Positions 43,333-52,987 are shown, counted from the stretch's first letter. The stretch is 64,000 nucleotides of DNA from an uncultured Caldilineaceae bacterium (GCA_951812725.1 OX638330.1:2232001-2296000), one strand, 5' to 3'. Numbers and translations: made by a program. Notes: generated by a model not told the origin, from the letters alone.

Positions 43333-45654
43333 ATGTGGAAAGGAATGTGGAGAAAGGAACCACTATTGCTCTTTAAGATGCCTGCCGTTCTGGATGTGGA
43401 GAGGGTGCTGGTCGGCATGTTGCTCGCCCTATTCCTCCTGACAGGCCTCGCCTATAGCCTCGTCGTTCCCCCATTTGAGACACCGGACGAGATCTACCAC
43501 TATGCCTTTGCCAGGCATCTGGCCGCGGGCAACGGGCTTCCAGTGCAGGGCCCCAAAAAGACAGGACCTTGGGAACAGGAAGGTAGTCAGCCGCCGCTCT
43601 ACTATGCTTTGGTAGGGCTGGCGACGGCAGGTATAGATCAGAGCGGGCTCGATGCGTTCGCGGTACGCAACCCCAGGGCGAATCTTGGCAATCCACATCA
43701 ACCCGGCAACAAGAACTTCATGCTCTTCAGCGCACAGAGCAGACCTCTGAATGGCGTTGATCTGGCGTTGCGAGTTGGGCGCTGGATTTCGGTAGTACTC
43801 GGCACGTTTACTGTCTTGTTTTCCTACCTGCTTTCCCGGCATATATTTCCGACGGATCGTTGGTCGCGGCTGCTGGCAACCGCCCTGGTTGCGACCATTC
43901 CGCAGTTTACATTTATCAGCGCAAGCCTTTCCAATGACAACATGATAACCATGGTTAGCGCGGCGGCGCTGGTTTACCTGGCAGTGCTGGCCAGGCGCGA
44001 CCTAGGCCCGGGATTACTCTGGTGGCATTGGGTGGGACTTGGCCTACTGTTGGGGCTGGCAGCTTTGAGCAAGCTGCAAGGGTTGGGCCTCTTACCTCTT
44101 ACGGCCTTCACTTTTCTAATTTTGGCTGCGAGGCAGAGAGCATGGCGAACGGCTCTGAATGGAGGGCTTCTCGTCGCTGGGACCGTGCTGCTTGTCGCCG
44201 GCTGGTGGTATGTCCGTAATGTACTCCTCTATGGAGATCCTTTCGGCACTGAGAATTTGCTTAGCGTCACCGGGTTGCGGGTGGAGCCCGCGACTTTGCA
44301 GAGCATGGTTGGTGAGTTGCGAGGTCTGCAGATGTCCTTCTGGGGCATTTTCGGGTGGTTCAGCATACTCCTTCCCTCTTGGACTTATAGCCTCTTCGAA
44401 CTGTTGTTGGTGCTGGCCGTGGCAGGCGCAGTCCTGGCCTGGCTGCGGACGCGGCGGACAGCCGAGGGAACGGCGGGGCTGCGAGAAGAGAGGGACAGCG
44501 CAATGAGAATCGCATGGATTTGGATAGTCATTTCGCTTGCGCTCCTTGCCTCTTGGATCACAGTAGCACAGGGTTCGCAGGGCCGGCTGCTCTTTCCGGC
44601 CATCAGCGCACTGGCCGTAGTGGCCGTGTATGGACTCCGGTTCTGGGCCGGGTTCCTGCCCCGGTTCGGACGCACGTCGCTGGGGCTGGTTGTACCGGTG
44701 GGCCTTTGGTGCTGCTCGGTCTATGCTCTAGTCGATTTGCTGCCCGAGTCGTACGGGTTGGGCGGCATGGCCAATGCGGTTGAAGCCGTGCCAGCAGAGG
44801 CACAGCCGATAGGGAAAGTGTACGGAGACGGGGTGGAATTGGTTGCGGCCCGTTTTCCCGAGTCTGGCGCGCTAAACGGCGAAGAGGTCGCGGTTACACT
44901 CTACTTTCGCACGCAGAAGGAGCAGATACAGGACTACGAATTATTCTTACACTTGTTGGACCACAACAACATGCAGATTGGGAATGTGACCACGCATCCT
45001 GGCTGGGGTGTTCGGCCTCTCACACTTTGGAAGCCGGGAATTTTGTATGAGGACACCTACCTGATCCCGTTAGACCGCGCGCCTGCTGTGGCGCGACTGT
45101 ATGTAGGTTTTGTCGATCCGGAATCGACAGCCTTGGAGAGCGAGGGGCTGCTACCGGTTGCAGGTGGAGGCCCTCGGATAGAGAGCCGCGTTGTCTGGAC
45201 ACATTACGAACAGCTGGAGCCGATGGCGGTAGAGTACGATAGCGGTATCGCGCTTGCAGGGGCCGCACTGGGTCAGGAGGACGTCCAACTTTCGGTCAAG
45301 CAATTGTCAGATCTGGATCGCCTTCGCCCGACGTGGGTTGCCATGCGATTTCGTGAGCTCGTCGATTCCGAAATCAGCTACGCGACTTCGCTCAGGCTCT
45401 ATCCGGTGGAGCAGGACGGCGGCTGGATCTATCAGGAAGATACGGAGTTGTGGAAACCTAGACATTCGACACTGCAGCCTGGGGCATCTGCCCAGCCTTT
45501 AGACACGCTCGTCGGCCTGGTTTTCCCGCCTGATCTCCCCGCGGGCGAGTACGAGCTGCGTTTGGTCGTCTACGATGTCGAGACCCTCGAGCCGGTAGTA
45601 CAGGTTGGCGTCTGGGAGCCGGAGCTTCTGCTAGCACGCTTACTGCTGAAGTAA
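43333..45654 (+). CDS. GT-C-like membrane protein (DUF2142/GT39-like) with C-terminal domain
   Basis: 773 residues. Eleven or so helices; the first loop carries PPFETPDEIYHYAFARHLA, resembling DUF2142 and GT39 loops, then GSQPPLYYALV. The C-terminal third (about 500-773) is beta-rich and includes DYELFLHLLDHNNMQIG, akin to the C-terminal domain of the preceding glycosyltransferase. ATG 43333 is the first of three possible starts (43345 and 43378 follow). Separated by 170 bases from the previous gene. Likely an assembly or transfer step of a surface glycan. Confidence 0.72.
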   Translation: MWKGMWRKEPLLLFKMPAVLDVERVLVGMLLALFLLTGLAYSLVVPPFETPDEIYHYAFARHLAAGNGLPVQGPKKTGPWEQEGSQPPLYYALVGLATAGIDQSGLDAFAVRNPRANLGNPHQPGNKNFMLFSAQSRPLNGVDLALRVGRWISVVLGTFTVLFSYLLSRHIFPTDRWSRLLATALVATIPQFTFISASLSNDNMITMVSAAALVYLAVLARRDLGPGLLWWHWVGLGLLLGLAALSKLQGLGLLPLTAFTFLILAARQRAWRTALNGGLLVAGTVLLVAGWWYVRNVLLYGDPFGTENLLSVTGLRVEPATLQSMVGELRGLQMSFWGIFGWFSILLPSWTYSLFELLLVLAVAGAVLAWLRTRRTAEGTAGLREERDSAMRIAWIWIVISLALLASWITVAQGSQGRLLFPAISALAVVAVYGLRFWAGFLPRFGRTSLGLVVPVGLWCCSVYALVDLLPESYGLGGMANAVEAVPAEAQPIGKVYGDGVELVAARFPESGALNGEEVAVTLYFRTQKEQIQDYELFLHLLDHNNMQIGNVTTHPGWGVRPLTLWKPGILYEDTYLIPLDRAPAVARLYVGFVDPESTALESEGLLPVAGGGPRIESRVVWTHYEQLEPMAVEYDSGIALAGAALGQEDVQLSVKQLSDLDRLRPTWVAMRFRELVDSEISYATSLRLYPVEQDGGWIYQEDTELWKPRHSTLQPGASAQPLDTLVGLVFPPDLPAGEYELRLVVYDVETLEPVVQVGVWEPELLLARLLLK

Positions 45655-45708
45655 GACGATGTTATTTCCAGTGGGCTCATTACACGTTCATCGAGGGCGA
45701 TTCGTCCG

Positions 45709-46881
45709 TTAACCTCCGAACGCAGCCAGTCGCCGCCCCGCTTCGTGCAATGTCTCAAGCCGTTTGGCAAAGGCAAAACGCACTATCCCCTCGCCGTACT
45801 TTTCACGGTCCCGTGTATAGAAGTTGATGCCGGCAACGGAAGCCACGCCAACCTCGGTCGTCAGCCAGCGGGCGAAGCGGTGCGAGTCCCACTCTGCCTG
45901 TGGCGCGGCAATGCCGGTGTAGTCGGCCATCGTATAGTATGAGCCTTCAGGCCGGACCGGGCGGAAGCCGGCATTTTGCAGCATCGCCAGCATTAACTCC
46001 CGGCGCTCGCCATAGTCCTCGCGCATTTGCGACCAGTAGTCGCTCGGCTGATCGAGGGCGACGGCGGCGGCGGCCTGCAGTGGTGTAGGCGCGCAGATCG
46101 TCGAGTAGTCGTGGACGGTGCGGATGGCAGCGGCCAGGGGTTCGCGGGCTATCACATAGCCCAATCGCCAGCCCGTGACCGCAAAGCTCTTGCCCAGCCC
46201 GCCGATGGTTACCGTGCGTTCAATGAGACCCTCCAGGCTGCCGGGCGAAATGTGAATGTGGCCGTCGTAAAGAATGCGATCGTAGATTTCGTCGGTGATG
46301 AGGATGAGGTCATGGCGGTTGGTAAAGTCGACCAGAACTTGCATTTCTTCGTCATCGAAAACACGGCCGGTTGGGTTGTGGGGCGTATTGAGGAGCAGGG
46401 CACGGGTCCGGGGGGTGACCGCGGCTTCGAGACGGTCAGCGTCGATCCGGTAGTCGGGCGCTTCCAGGACGACCGGCACGGCCACTGCGTCGGCCAGCAG
46501 CGCTGACGGGCGAAAGTTCTCGTGCCCCGGCTCGAGGATGATCAGCTCGTCGCCAGGATTGAGCAGGGCAAGGAGCGTGGTGGTAATTCCTTCGGTCACA
46601 CCGCAAACGACACAGATGTGAACGTCAGGGTCTACAGTCCAGCCCAGTTGGCCCGTATACTGTTCCGACAAGGCCTGGCGCAGGGGAGGATAGCCCCATG
46701 TGACTGTGTACTGGTTGGCCGTGCCGCGGATCGCCTCAATTGCGGCATTGACAATTGCCGCAGGCGGGTCGAAATCAGGGAAGCCCTGGCTCAAGTTAAT
46801 GGCATCGTGTTGCATTGCCAGCCGGGTCATTTCGCGGATCATAGACTGGTTGAAGTTGGTTGTGCGGGTGGCTGGGTACAC
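45709..46881 (-). CDS. PLP-dependent aminotransferase, class I/II
   Basis: 390 residues. The fold type I landmarks are NTPHNPTGRV, DEIYDRILYDG, and the PLP Lys in GGLGKSFAVTGWRLG, with the C-terminal Arg in RFAFAKR. Members convert aspartate, aromatic or branched amino acids with 2-oxoacids. It diverges from the sugar ABC operon across a lac-like palindrome. Substrate uncertain. Confidence 0.9.
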   Translation of the reverse strand: MYPATRTTNFNQSMIREMTRLAMQHDAINLSQGFPDFDPPAAIVNAAIEAIRGTANQYTVTWGYPPLRQALSEQYTGQLGWTVDPDVHICVVCGVTEGITTTLLALLNPGDELIILEPGHENFRPSALLADAVAVPVVLEAPDYRIDADRLEAAVTPRTRALLLNTPHNPTGRVFDDEEMQVLVDFTNRHDLILITDEIYDRILYDGHIHISPGSLEGLIERTVTIGGLGKSFAVTGWRLGYVIAREPLAAAIRTVHDYSTICAPTPLQAAAAVALDQPSDYWSQMREDYGERRELMLAMLQNAGFRPVRPEGSYYTMADYTGIAAPQAEWDSHRFARWLTTEVGVASVAGINFYTRDREKYGEGIVRFAFAKRLETLHEAGRRLAAFGG

Positions 46882-46978
46882 AGAAAGTCTCGCTGATCGT
46901 GTGGAATTGGGTACAGAATGGTCGCTGGAATTCTACTCGAATCCCACGCATGTGGCAACGCATGGGGGTCCTTGGCTG

Positions 46979-46999
46979 TAATTGTGAAGACCACAATTA
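46979..46999. promoter_or_regulatory. lac-operator-like palindrome between divergent genes
   Basis: TAATTGTG-aagac-CACAATTA, a perfect 8-base inverted repeat with a 5-base centre. Its half-site AATTGTG is the same as in E. coli lacO1. It lies in the gap between the minus-strand aminotransferase and the plus-strand sugar transporter operon, about 40 bases before the operon's -35 box. A LacI/GalR-family regulator is the likely ligand; none is encoded in the window. Confidence 0.55.
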
Positions 47000-47041
47000 T
47001 TGACAGGTCGATTGCCGAGCCTCCCGATTCAGCCTCTAAGT

Positions 47042-47070
47042 TTGACATTCACCCAGCGTTATAGTATCTT
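47042..47070 (+). promoter_or_regulatory. Promoter of the sugar ABC operon
   Basis: Consensus TTGACA at 47042-47047, 17 bases, TATCTT at 47065-47070; transcription would start near 47077 and read into the permease at 47163. A second TTGACA at 47000-47005 abuts the palindrome but has no matching -10 box. Confidence 0.6.
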
Positions 47071-47162
47071 CCCGTCCAACCACCTCTTAACTCGGCTTAG
47101 AGTCTTGTCAAGCCTAGATCCCCACTGTGCTCCTTCTATCCTGGTTGAAATTGGAGCGGTTG

Positions 47163-48116
47163 ATGGCGACCTTTCAGGAAAACATTGCCACTATATCTAC
47201 GCGAAAACAGAAAAGGAATTGGTATCATCTGAACGGGGAGGAGCGGCTGGCGTGGTTGCTGGTCATGCCCTGGATCATTGGATTTCTTGCCTTTCAACTG
47301 GGGCCGATGCTGGCTTCGCTGGGTCTTTCCCTGACAGAATGGCGCATGTTCACGCCGCCAAAGTTCATCGGGCTGGGCAATTACATTGAGATGGCGACCG
47401 ATGATCCCAACTTTTTTCAGGCATTCAAAGTAACCACAATATACTCGGTGACTTCCGTGCCCTTACGCATCATGCTGGGCGTCTTGGTGGCACTGCTTTT
47501 GAACGCCAAAGTACGGGGTTTGGCATTCATTCGCACCGTGTACTATCTGCCGGCAACGGTCAGCGGCGTCGCGGTGGCGATGGTGTGGCTACTGATTCTC
47601 AACGGTGATTTTGGGCTTTTGAACCGCGCACTCAGTCTCATTGGTATCGAGGGACCCTACTGGCTGACGGACACTCGTACCGTGCTGGCCTCCTTTGTGT
47701 TGATGAGTCTTTGGGGCGTCGGCGCGGGCATCATTATATATTTGGCTGGTCTGCAAGGTGTGCCGAACGAACTGTATGAAGCCGCCGAGGTCGATGGGGC
47801 CAGCGATTGGGTGCAGTTCTGGAAAATTACTCTGCCGATGATTTCACCTGTTCTCTTTTTTCAACTGGTAATCGGCATGATTGACGCGCTGCAGGAGTTC
47901 GCGGGCCCGTTCATCATGACGCAGGGCGGCCCCGGAAATGCCAGTTTGTTTGTCATGCTGTACTTGTTCAGAAACGGCTTCGAGTTTTTCCGAATGGGCT
48001 ATGCATCCGGGTTGGCCTGGGTATTGTTCGTCTACATCATGGTGTTGACCTTGCTGATTATCCGCTCTTCCGCGGTCTGGGTCTACTACGAAGGCGAAGT
48101 GAGGGAAGCTGAATAA
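47163..48116 (+). CDS. Sugar ABC transporter permease (MalF/UgpA-like)
   Basis: About 317 residues from ATG 47163 with GGAGCGG before it. Six helices; the EAA loop reads ELYEAAEVDGASDWVQFWKITLPMI. First permease of a CUT1-type carbohydrate importer. Its stop shares a base with the next gene's ATG. The binding protein follows 50 bases after the second permease, and no ATPase is encoded near, so a shared MsmX/UgpC-type ATPase is implied. Confidence 0.9.
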   Translation: MATFQENIATISTRKQKRNWYHLNGEERLAWLLVMPWIIGFLAFQLGPMLASLGLSLTEWRMFTPPKFIGLGNYIEMATDDPNFFQAFKVTTIYSVTSVPLRIMLGVLVALLLNAKVRGLAFIRTVYYLPATVSGVAVAMVWLLILNGDFGLLNRALSLIGIEGPYWLTDTRTVLASFVLMSLWGVGAGIIIYLAGLQGVPNELYEAAEVDGASDWVQFWKITLPMISPVLFFQLVIGMIDALQEFAGPFIMTQGGPGNASLFVMLYLFRNGFEFFRMGYASGLAWVLFVYIMVLTLLIIRSSAVWVYYEGEVREAE

Positions 48117-48976
48117 TGGTCCTGCGATACATCCGCGAGAGCCAGCGCCGCAGCCTTGCTTTCAAAATGTCGTTTATCTATGCCATCCTGGTGATCGGCA
48201 TGGTGGTTGTTCTGATGCCATTTTTGTGGATGGTCTCCACTTCTCTGAAGACGCCCGCGGCTGTCTTTAAGATTCCGACTGTATGGATCCCTAATCCGAT
48301 AGTCTGGGCCAACTATCCCAACGCGTTAACTATTCTGCCTTTTGGGCGCTTCATCCTGAATACGGCCCAGATCACTGCCTTGGCGGTAGTAGGGGCGACG
48401 CTCTCCGGCTCTTTGGCGGCATTTGCTTTTGCCCGATTGCGTTGGCGCGGCCGCAACTTCATGTTTGTACTGGTCCTGACGACTCTGATGCTGCCATTTC
48501 AGGTCATAATGATTCCCCAGTTCATTCTGTTTCGTGAACTAAAGTGGCTGGATACCTATCTTCCGCTCGTTGTTCCAGCATTTTTTGGGGGCAGCGCCTT
48601 TAATATCTTCCTATTGCGGCAGTATTTCATGACCATTTCTCCCGAACTTGACGATGCCGCCATCATCGACGGTTGCAGCCGTTTCGGTGTCTACTGGCGG
48701 ATCATTCTCCCCCTGTCCAAGGCCGCATTGATGACGGTCGTCATATTCATCGTGCAGAATCGCTGGCAAAGTTTTCTTGTGCCTCTCATCTATCTGTTCG
48801 ACCAGAAAAAGTACACTTTGGCCCTGGGTTTGCGCCTGTTCCAGGACCAATATACTGTCGAATGGGAGATGATGATGGCGGCGGCCACGGTTACTATGGT
48901 TCCTGTGCTGCTTGTCTTTTACTTTGGACAGCGTTTTTTCATTCAAGGTGTCGTGTTTACAGGCGTAAAGGGGTAA
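48116..48976 (+). CDS. Sugar ABC transporter permease (MalG/UgpE-like)
   Basis: 286 residues, six helices, with MSTSLKTPAAVF-type opening (WMVSTSLKTPA) and the EAA loop ELDDAAIIDGCSRFGVYWRI. Second permease of the importer. It partners the preceding MalF-like protein. TAATG one-base overlap with it. Confidence 0.9.
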   Translation: MVLRYIRESQRRSLAFKMSFIYAILVIGMVVVLMPFLWMVSTSLKTPAAVFKIPTVWIPNPIVWANYPNALTILPFGRFILNTAQITALAVVGATLSGSLAAFAFARLRWRGRNFMFVLVLTTLMLPFQVIMIPQFILFRELKWLDTYLPLVVPAFFGGSAFNIFLLRQYFMTISPELDDAAIIDGCSRFGVYWRIILPLSKAALMTVVIFIVQNRWQSFLVPLIYLFDQKKYTLALGLRLFQDQYTVEWEMMMAAATVTMVPVLLVFYFGQRFFIQGVVFTGVKG

Positions 48977-49034
48977 AGCAGTTGCAGACAGCAGACTTTC
49001 ACACTTTTTTCGCAACGATAAAGGAGAGGAAAGA

Positions 49035-50384
49035 ATGTCGAATCAGATTAGCCGTCGAAGATTTCTACGAAACGCGGGACTGGGTGCTGGTTCCATGGTG
49101 GCACTAGCCGCTTGTCAGCAAATGCCGGCAGGGTCAGCTGATGGAGACAGTGGCGCCGGCGCGGGGCAGTCAGTCGAGCCGGTGACGATTACGTCAATGA
49201 CATGGGCCTGGGGCGACTTGATGGATGAACTGGCGGCAGTATTTGCCGAACAGAATGGTGGCGCAATCAGTGTCGAAGGGCAACCTCTGGGCTGGGGAGA
49301 TTATTGGACTAAGCTGAACACGCTCTACGCGTCCGGCTCGCCGCCCGATGCAGCGTGGACACATACTGCCTGGGTGCGGCCCCACGCCGTGCTTGGAGTG
49401 ATCGAAGACCTGAATCCCCGCATTGACGCTACGCCCGAATTCCCGGATGACTGGTACAGTTCGGTGTGGGGACTGTTTACTTTCGAGGGCGGTCAGTACG
49501 GGAGTAGTTGGGATGTGGGCGTGCAGGGCATATGGTACAATCGCAATCTTCATGAAGAGGCCGGACTGTCAGGACCTGGGGTAGGCACAACATATGCCGA
49601 CTTGTTGGAGTCCAGCCTGACCTTGACAACGGACCGAGGCGGGAACCACCCCCAGGATGACGGATTCAACAAGCGGGAGGTGACAGTCTGGGGAATGTCA
49701 AACATGGTGGACAATTGGGTCAATGAGATTCGCCCGCAGGCAGTTGCGTGGGGAACCGACATCTTTAACGAAGATGAAACCGAGTGTATCGTCAACTCTG
49801 AAGCAACAATGGAGTTTTTGAACTGGTATCTGGACGCCATTCAGACCCACAATGTTCATCCTTCGGCCGACTTGATCGAGGGATTGGGCAATCTGTTCGT
49901 GTCGGGCAGTTCGGCCATGCTTTCGTCCTTCCCAGGCATCATCGACCAATTCGACGGTTCATTCGTGTGGGAGATCTCGCCCTACCCGATGGGAGGCCCT
50001 AACGGCGTTCACACTCTCAATGTCGGCGGGTCCGCGTTTTCCATTCCCAGCGAAAGCCCGCACCCTGAAGAGGCATGGGAGTGGGTTAAGTTCAACGCGA
50101 CCGACGAGGCACACAGCCATTGGGCAAAGAGGGGCATCATCAACGCCCGGCGCTCGACGTCCAAGTACGTGCTGGATCAGATCGACGTGCCCGATACATT
50201 TGTAGAGTTCTACATGGACCGCATCGACGAATTTGGTGTACCGGTGTGGCAACACAAGAGCCGGGCGCAGATCAACACGGCGCTTACGTCCGCGTTTGAG
50301 TTGGTCTGGCTGGGCGACCGCACAGTTGAGGAAGCCGCCAACGCGGTCAAGCCAGAGGTAGATGAACTGTTGGCCGACGCTTGA
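49035..50384 (+). CDS. Extracellular sugar-binding lipoprotein with Tat signal
   Basis: 449 residues. The signal SRRRFLRNAGLGAG has the twin-arginine SRRxFLR motif and ends at VALAACQQ, so the protein is exported folded and lipid-anchored. The rest is a periplasmic-binding-protein type 2 domain with NRNLHEEAG-like hinge (YNRNLHEEAG) and SEAT...WYLDAIQ. Binds the sugar carried by the two permeases upstream. AAAGGAGAGG precedes ATG 49035. A double hairpin terminator follows. Confidence 0.9.
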   Translation: MSNQISRRRFLRNAGLGAGSMVALAACQQMPAGSADGDSGAGAGQSVEPVTITSMTWAWGDLMDELAAVFAEQNGGAISVEGQPLGWGDYWTKLNTLYASGSPPDAAWTHTAWVRPHAVLGVIEDLNPRIDATPEFPDDWYSSVWGLFTFEGGQYGSSWDVGVQGIWYNRNLHEEAGLSGPGVGTTYADLLESSLTLTTDRGGNHPQDDGFNKREVTVWGMSNMVDNWVNEIRPQAVAWGTDIFNEDETECIVNSEATMEFLNWYLDAIQTHNVHPSADLIEGLGNLFVSGSSAMLSSFPGIIDQFDGSFVWEISPYPMGGPNGVHTLNVGGSAFSIPSESPHPEEAWEWVKFNATDEAHSHWAKRGIINARRSTSKYVLDQIDVPDTFVEFYMDRIDEFGVPVWQHKSRAQINTALTSAFELVWLGDRTVEEAANAVKPEVDELLADA

Positions 50385-50463
50385 TCCTGGCCGCGATTCG
50401 TAGCCTGGTGGTAGTCGGAACGTTTGAGGGAAGCCGTTCCTTATGCGATTGACAGAGCAGCAA

Positions 50464-50543
50464 TTCTGCAAACCAGTTTGAGTCTGGTTGCAGAACAACA
50501 TCGTCGCCCCCTTGCAGTCAACACTGCTTGGGGGCGCTTTCTT
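50464..50543 (+). terminator. Two hairpins after the binding-protein gene
   Basis: First hairpin TTCTGCAAACCAG...CTGGTTGCAGAA (50464 to about 50496, one bulged A). Second hairpin CGCCCCC-tt-GCAGT-caac-ACTGC-tt-GGGGGCG (50505-50536), then CTTTCTT. The second is a good Rho-independent terminator and closes the sugar operon before the sulfatase. Confidence 0.7.
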
Positions 50544-50563
50544 AACAAAGATGAGGCCTAGCC

Positions 50564-51976
50564 ATGACCGAATACCGCCGCCCCAATATTCTTCTGATCA
50601 TGGCCGATGATCACGCGTCGGCCGCGTTTTCCACATACGGCAGCAAACTGAACAGTACGCCCAACCTCGACAGAATCGCTGCCGAAGGGCTGCGACTGGA
50701 CCGCTGTTTCTGCACGAATGCCATCTGCACGCCGGCACGGGCGTCGGTTCACACGGGAAAATACAGCCATACAACAGGCATAAAGACACTTAGCGATGTC
50801 ATTGACCAGACGCAGGAAACGACGGTTGGGATGCTGCTAGATGATGCCGGTTACCAGACCGCGTTCGTGGGCAAGTGGCATCTGGGGCACGGCGGCCATA
50901 GCGACCCTGCCGGTTACGATTTCTGGAGTGTCCTGCCAGGACAGGGAAAATACTACGACCCTGAACTGACTGAGATGGGCGAGCCGATCACTGAGAGCGG
51001 ATATGTGACTGACGTCTTAACCGATAAGGCGCTCGGTTGGCTGGCGACTCGGGACACCGAGCGCCCATTCTTTCTTGTTTGTGCGCACAAAGCCCCCCAC
51101 GATCCCTTCCTACCCAAACCCAAGGACAGGGTGCTGTTTGCGGACGACCCCATTCCAGAGCCTGCCACATTTCACGACAGCTACGAAAATCGGGCGGCTG
51201 CGGCCAGTATGGCGACGGAAAAGGTCGAGCTGATGCATTTGAAGAATCACGTGCCCGATCCTGTTCCCGCCGGGCTGTCTGCCGAAGAGCAGAAGGCGTG
51301 GAACTATCAGAGCTTCATGCGCAACTACTTGCGGTGCGTGGCCTCAATCGACGAGAATGCGGGCCGCCTGCTGGACTTCCTGGACGAGAACAAGCTGACG
51401 GACGACACAATTGTCATCTACACATCGGATCACGGATTCTTTTTGGGCGATCATGGTTGGTATGACAAGCGGTTCATGTACGAAGAGTCGATTCGCATCC
51501 CTTTTCTGATGCGCTACCCGCGCGCCATTCACGCCGGAACAGTGAGCGATCGTATTGCACTCAATGTAGATTTTGCGCCGACCATTCTGGACTACGCTGG
51601 CGCGGCTGTACCTCGGGACATGCAGGGGCGAAGCTTGCGCCCGCTCGCAGAAGGGAGTGTACCGTCAGACTGGCGTACCTCGATGTACTACCGCTATTGG
51701 ATGCACCTGGCCCACTTCAACATCCCGGCGCACTACGGAATCCGCACCGAGCGCCACAAGCTGATCCATTACTATGGGGAGGCTTTGGGGAGCGCCGGCG
51801 CGATTGATGCGTCTACTGAACCGGAATGGGAACTGTTCGACCTCGAAGACGATCCGCAGGAGATGGTGAACCTGTATGATGACCCCGCTAACGCCGAACT
51901 GATCGATGAACTCAAGTCCGAGTTGAAGCGGCTGCAGATGGAATTGGGCGACGAGCCGCACGAAAAAGTATCGTGA
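50564..51976 (+). CDS. Type I sulfatase (formylglycine-dependent)
   Basis: 470 residues. NILLIMADDHA supplies metal-binding Asp15-Asp16, and CTPARASVHTGKY is the sulfatase signature, with Cys55 expected to become formylglycine. Later TSDHGFFLGDHGW gives the second metal set. No export signal is visible, so it may act in the cytoplasm on imported sulfated sugars. It follows the sugar transporter operon, suggesting use of a sulfated glycan; an anaerobic or aerobic formylglycine-generating enzyme is not in the window. Confidence 0.9.
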   Translation: MTEYRRPNILLIMADDHASAAFSTYGSKLNSTPNLDRIAAEGLRLDRCFCTNAICTPARASVHTGKYSHTTGIKTLSDVIDQTQETTVGMLLDDAGYQTAFVGKWHLGHGGHSDPAGYDFWSVLPGQGKYYDPELTEMGEPITESGYVTDVLTDKALGWLATRDTERPFFLVCAHKAPHDPFLPKPKDRVLFADDPIPEPATFHDSYENRAAAASMATEKVELMHLKNHVPDPVPAGLSAEEQKAWNYQSFMRNYLRCVASIDENAGRLLDFLDENKLTDDTIVIYTSDHGFFLGDHGWYDKRFMYEESIRIPFLMRYPRAIHAGTVSDRIALNVDFAPTILDYAGAAVPRDMQGRSLRPLAEGSVPSDWRTSMYYRYWMHLAHFNIPAHYGIRTERHKLIHYYGEALGSAGAIDASTEPEWELFDLEDDPQEMVNLYDDPANAELIDELKSELKRLQMELGDEPHEKVS

Positions 51977-52000
51977 TGGCCGACAGTACGCCTGGAGATA

Positions 52001-52987
52001 TCAACTGTCAGTGATGTTGGAAGGTTCGGCAGGCAGGCCTTCCTTGAGTCGGTGAAGTTCAACAAGTCCTGTGTCGCGGATCCGGGCGAGTTGCGCTATC
52101 GAAAGTCCGGCGACGGACTCCTGGACCTCGCTGACTAACTGCGCGACAAGGTCGTCAGTAAGTTGCGGTTCGCCCAGGGTACGCCAGCGCGCTTCCTGGG
52201 TTGGCCCCAGATGGCGCATGTAGTGGGCGATTCCCTCTGGGCCCCCTGCCAGGTGATAGGTGGTGAAGGGTCCCTGCAGCGCCCAGCGCAGGCCGGGGCC
52301 CTGGGTAATCACCTCGTCGATGCCTTCCACGGTTGTGATACCCTCGGCCACCAGATGGATCGCCTCGCGGAACAGCGCGGCGGCAAGGCGGTTGGCGATG
52401 TGCCCGTAGGCCTCCTTCTTCATCAGCACCGGGGCCTTGCCGATGGCCAGGTAGAACGCTTGCGCCCAGTCCAACACGTGCGGCGCGGTCAGCTCGCCGC
52501 CGGAAATCTCCACTAGAGGGATCAGATGGGGCGGATTGAAAGGGTGGCCCACGATAACCCTTTGCGGGTATTTGGCTTCCGCCTGGATGTCTGAGGGGAC
52601 CATCGCGGTGCTGCTGCTGCTTACGATAACTTGCGGGCCGATAACGGTCTCCAGTTCGCGCAGCGTCTCCCGTTTAACCGCCAGGCGTTCAGGGACGTTC
52701 TCCTGCACAAATTGGGTCTCGGCCAGCTCCTCGCCGATCTGGGCCAGCATTCTTATCCCGTGGGAGTCGGTGTCTGACCGAAAACCAAGATTATCTAGCG
52801 CTGGCAACATTCCGTCGATGGCGCGTCGCAGCTCCTCTTTATCACGGACTGGGTCGACGACGGTTACGTCGAGCCCGTTCGCCAGGAAGCAGGCTGCCCA
52901 ACTTGCGCCGATTGTACCGGCCCCGATGACGGCGACTTGCCGGACGCGGTCCACGGGTACAAGGGTCTCTGTCTGATTTTCATTCAT
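52001..52987 (-). CDS. 3-hydroxyacyl-CoA dehydrogenase-family (carnitine dehydrogenase-like)
   Basis: 328 residues. Rossmann GAGTIGASWAACFLANGL at the start, the catalytic region SSSSTAMVPSDIQ, HPFNPPHLIPLVEISGG, and the helical C-terminal domain from KKEAYGHIANRLAAAL. The wording of these motifs is closest to the L-carnitine dehydrogenase or lambda-crystallin group. It oxidises a 3-hydroxy acid or its CoA ester with NAD. Convergent with the sulfatase, 24 bases apart. Confidence 0.88.
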   Translation of the reverse strand: MNENQTETLVPVDRVRQVAVIGAGTIGASWAACFLANGLDVTVVDPVRDKEELRRAIDGMLPALDNLGFRSDTDSHGIRMLAQIGEELAETQFVQENVPERLAVKRETLRELETVIGPQVIVSSSSTAMVPSDIQAEAKYPQRVIVGHPFNPPHLIPLVEISGGELTAPHVLDWAQAFYLAIGKAPVLMKKEAYGHIANRLAAALFREAIHLVAEGITTVEGIDEVITQGPGLRWALQGPFTTYHLAGGPEGIAHYMRHLGPTQEARWRTLGEPQLTDDLVAQLVSEVQESVAGLSIAQLARIRDTGLVELHRLKEGLPAEPSNITDS

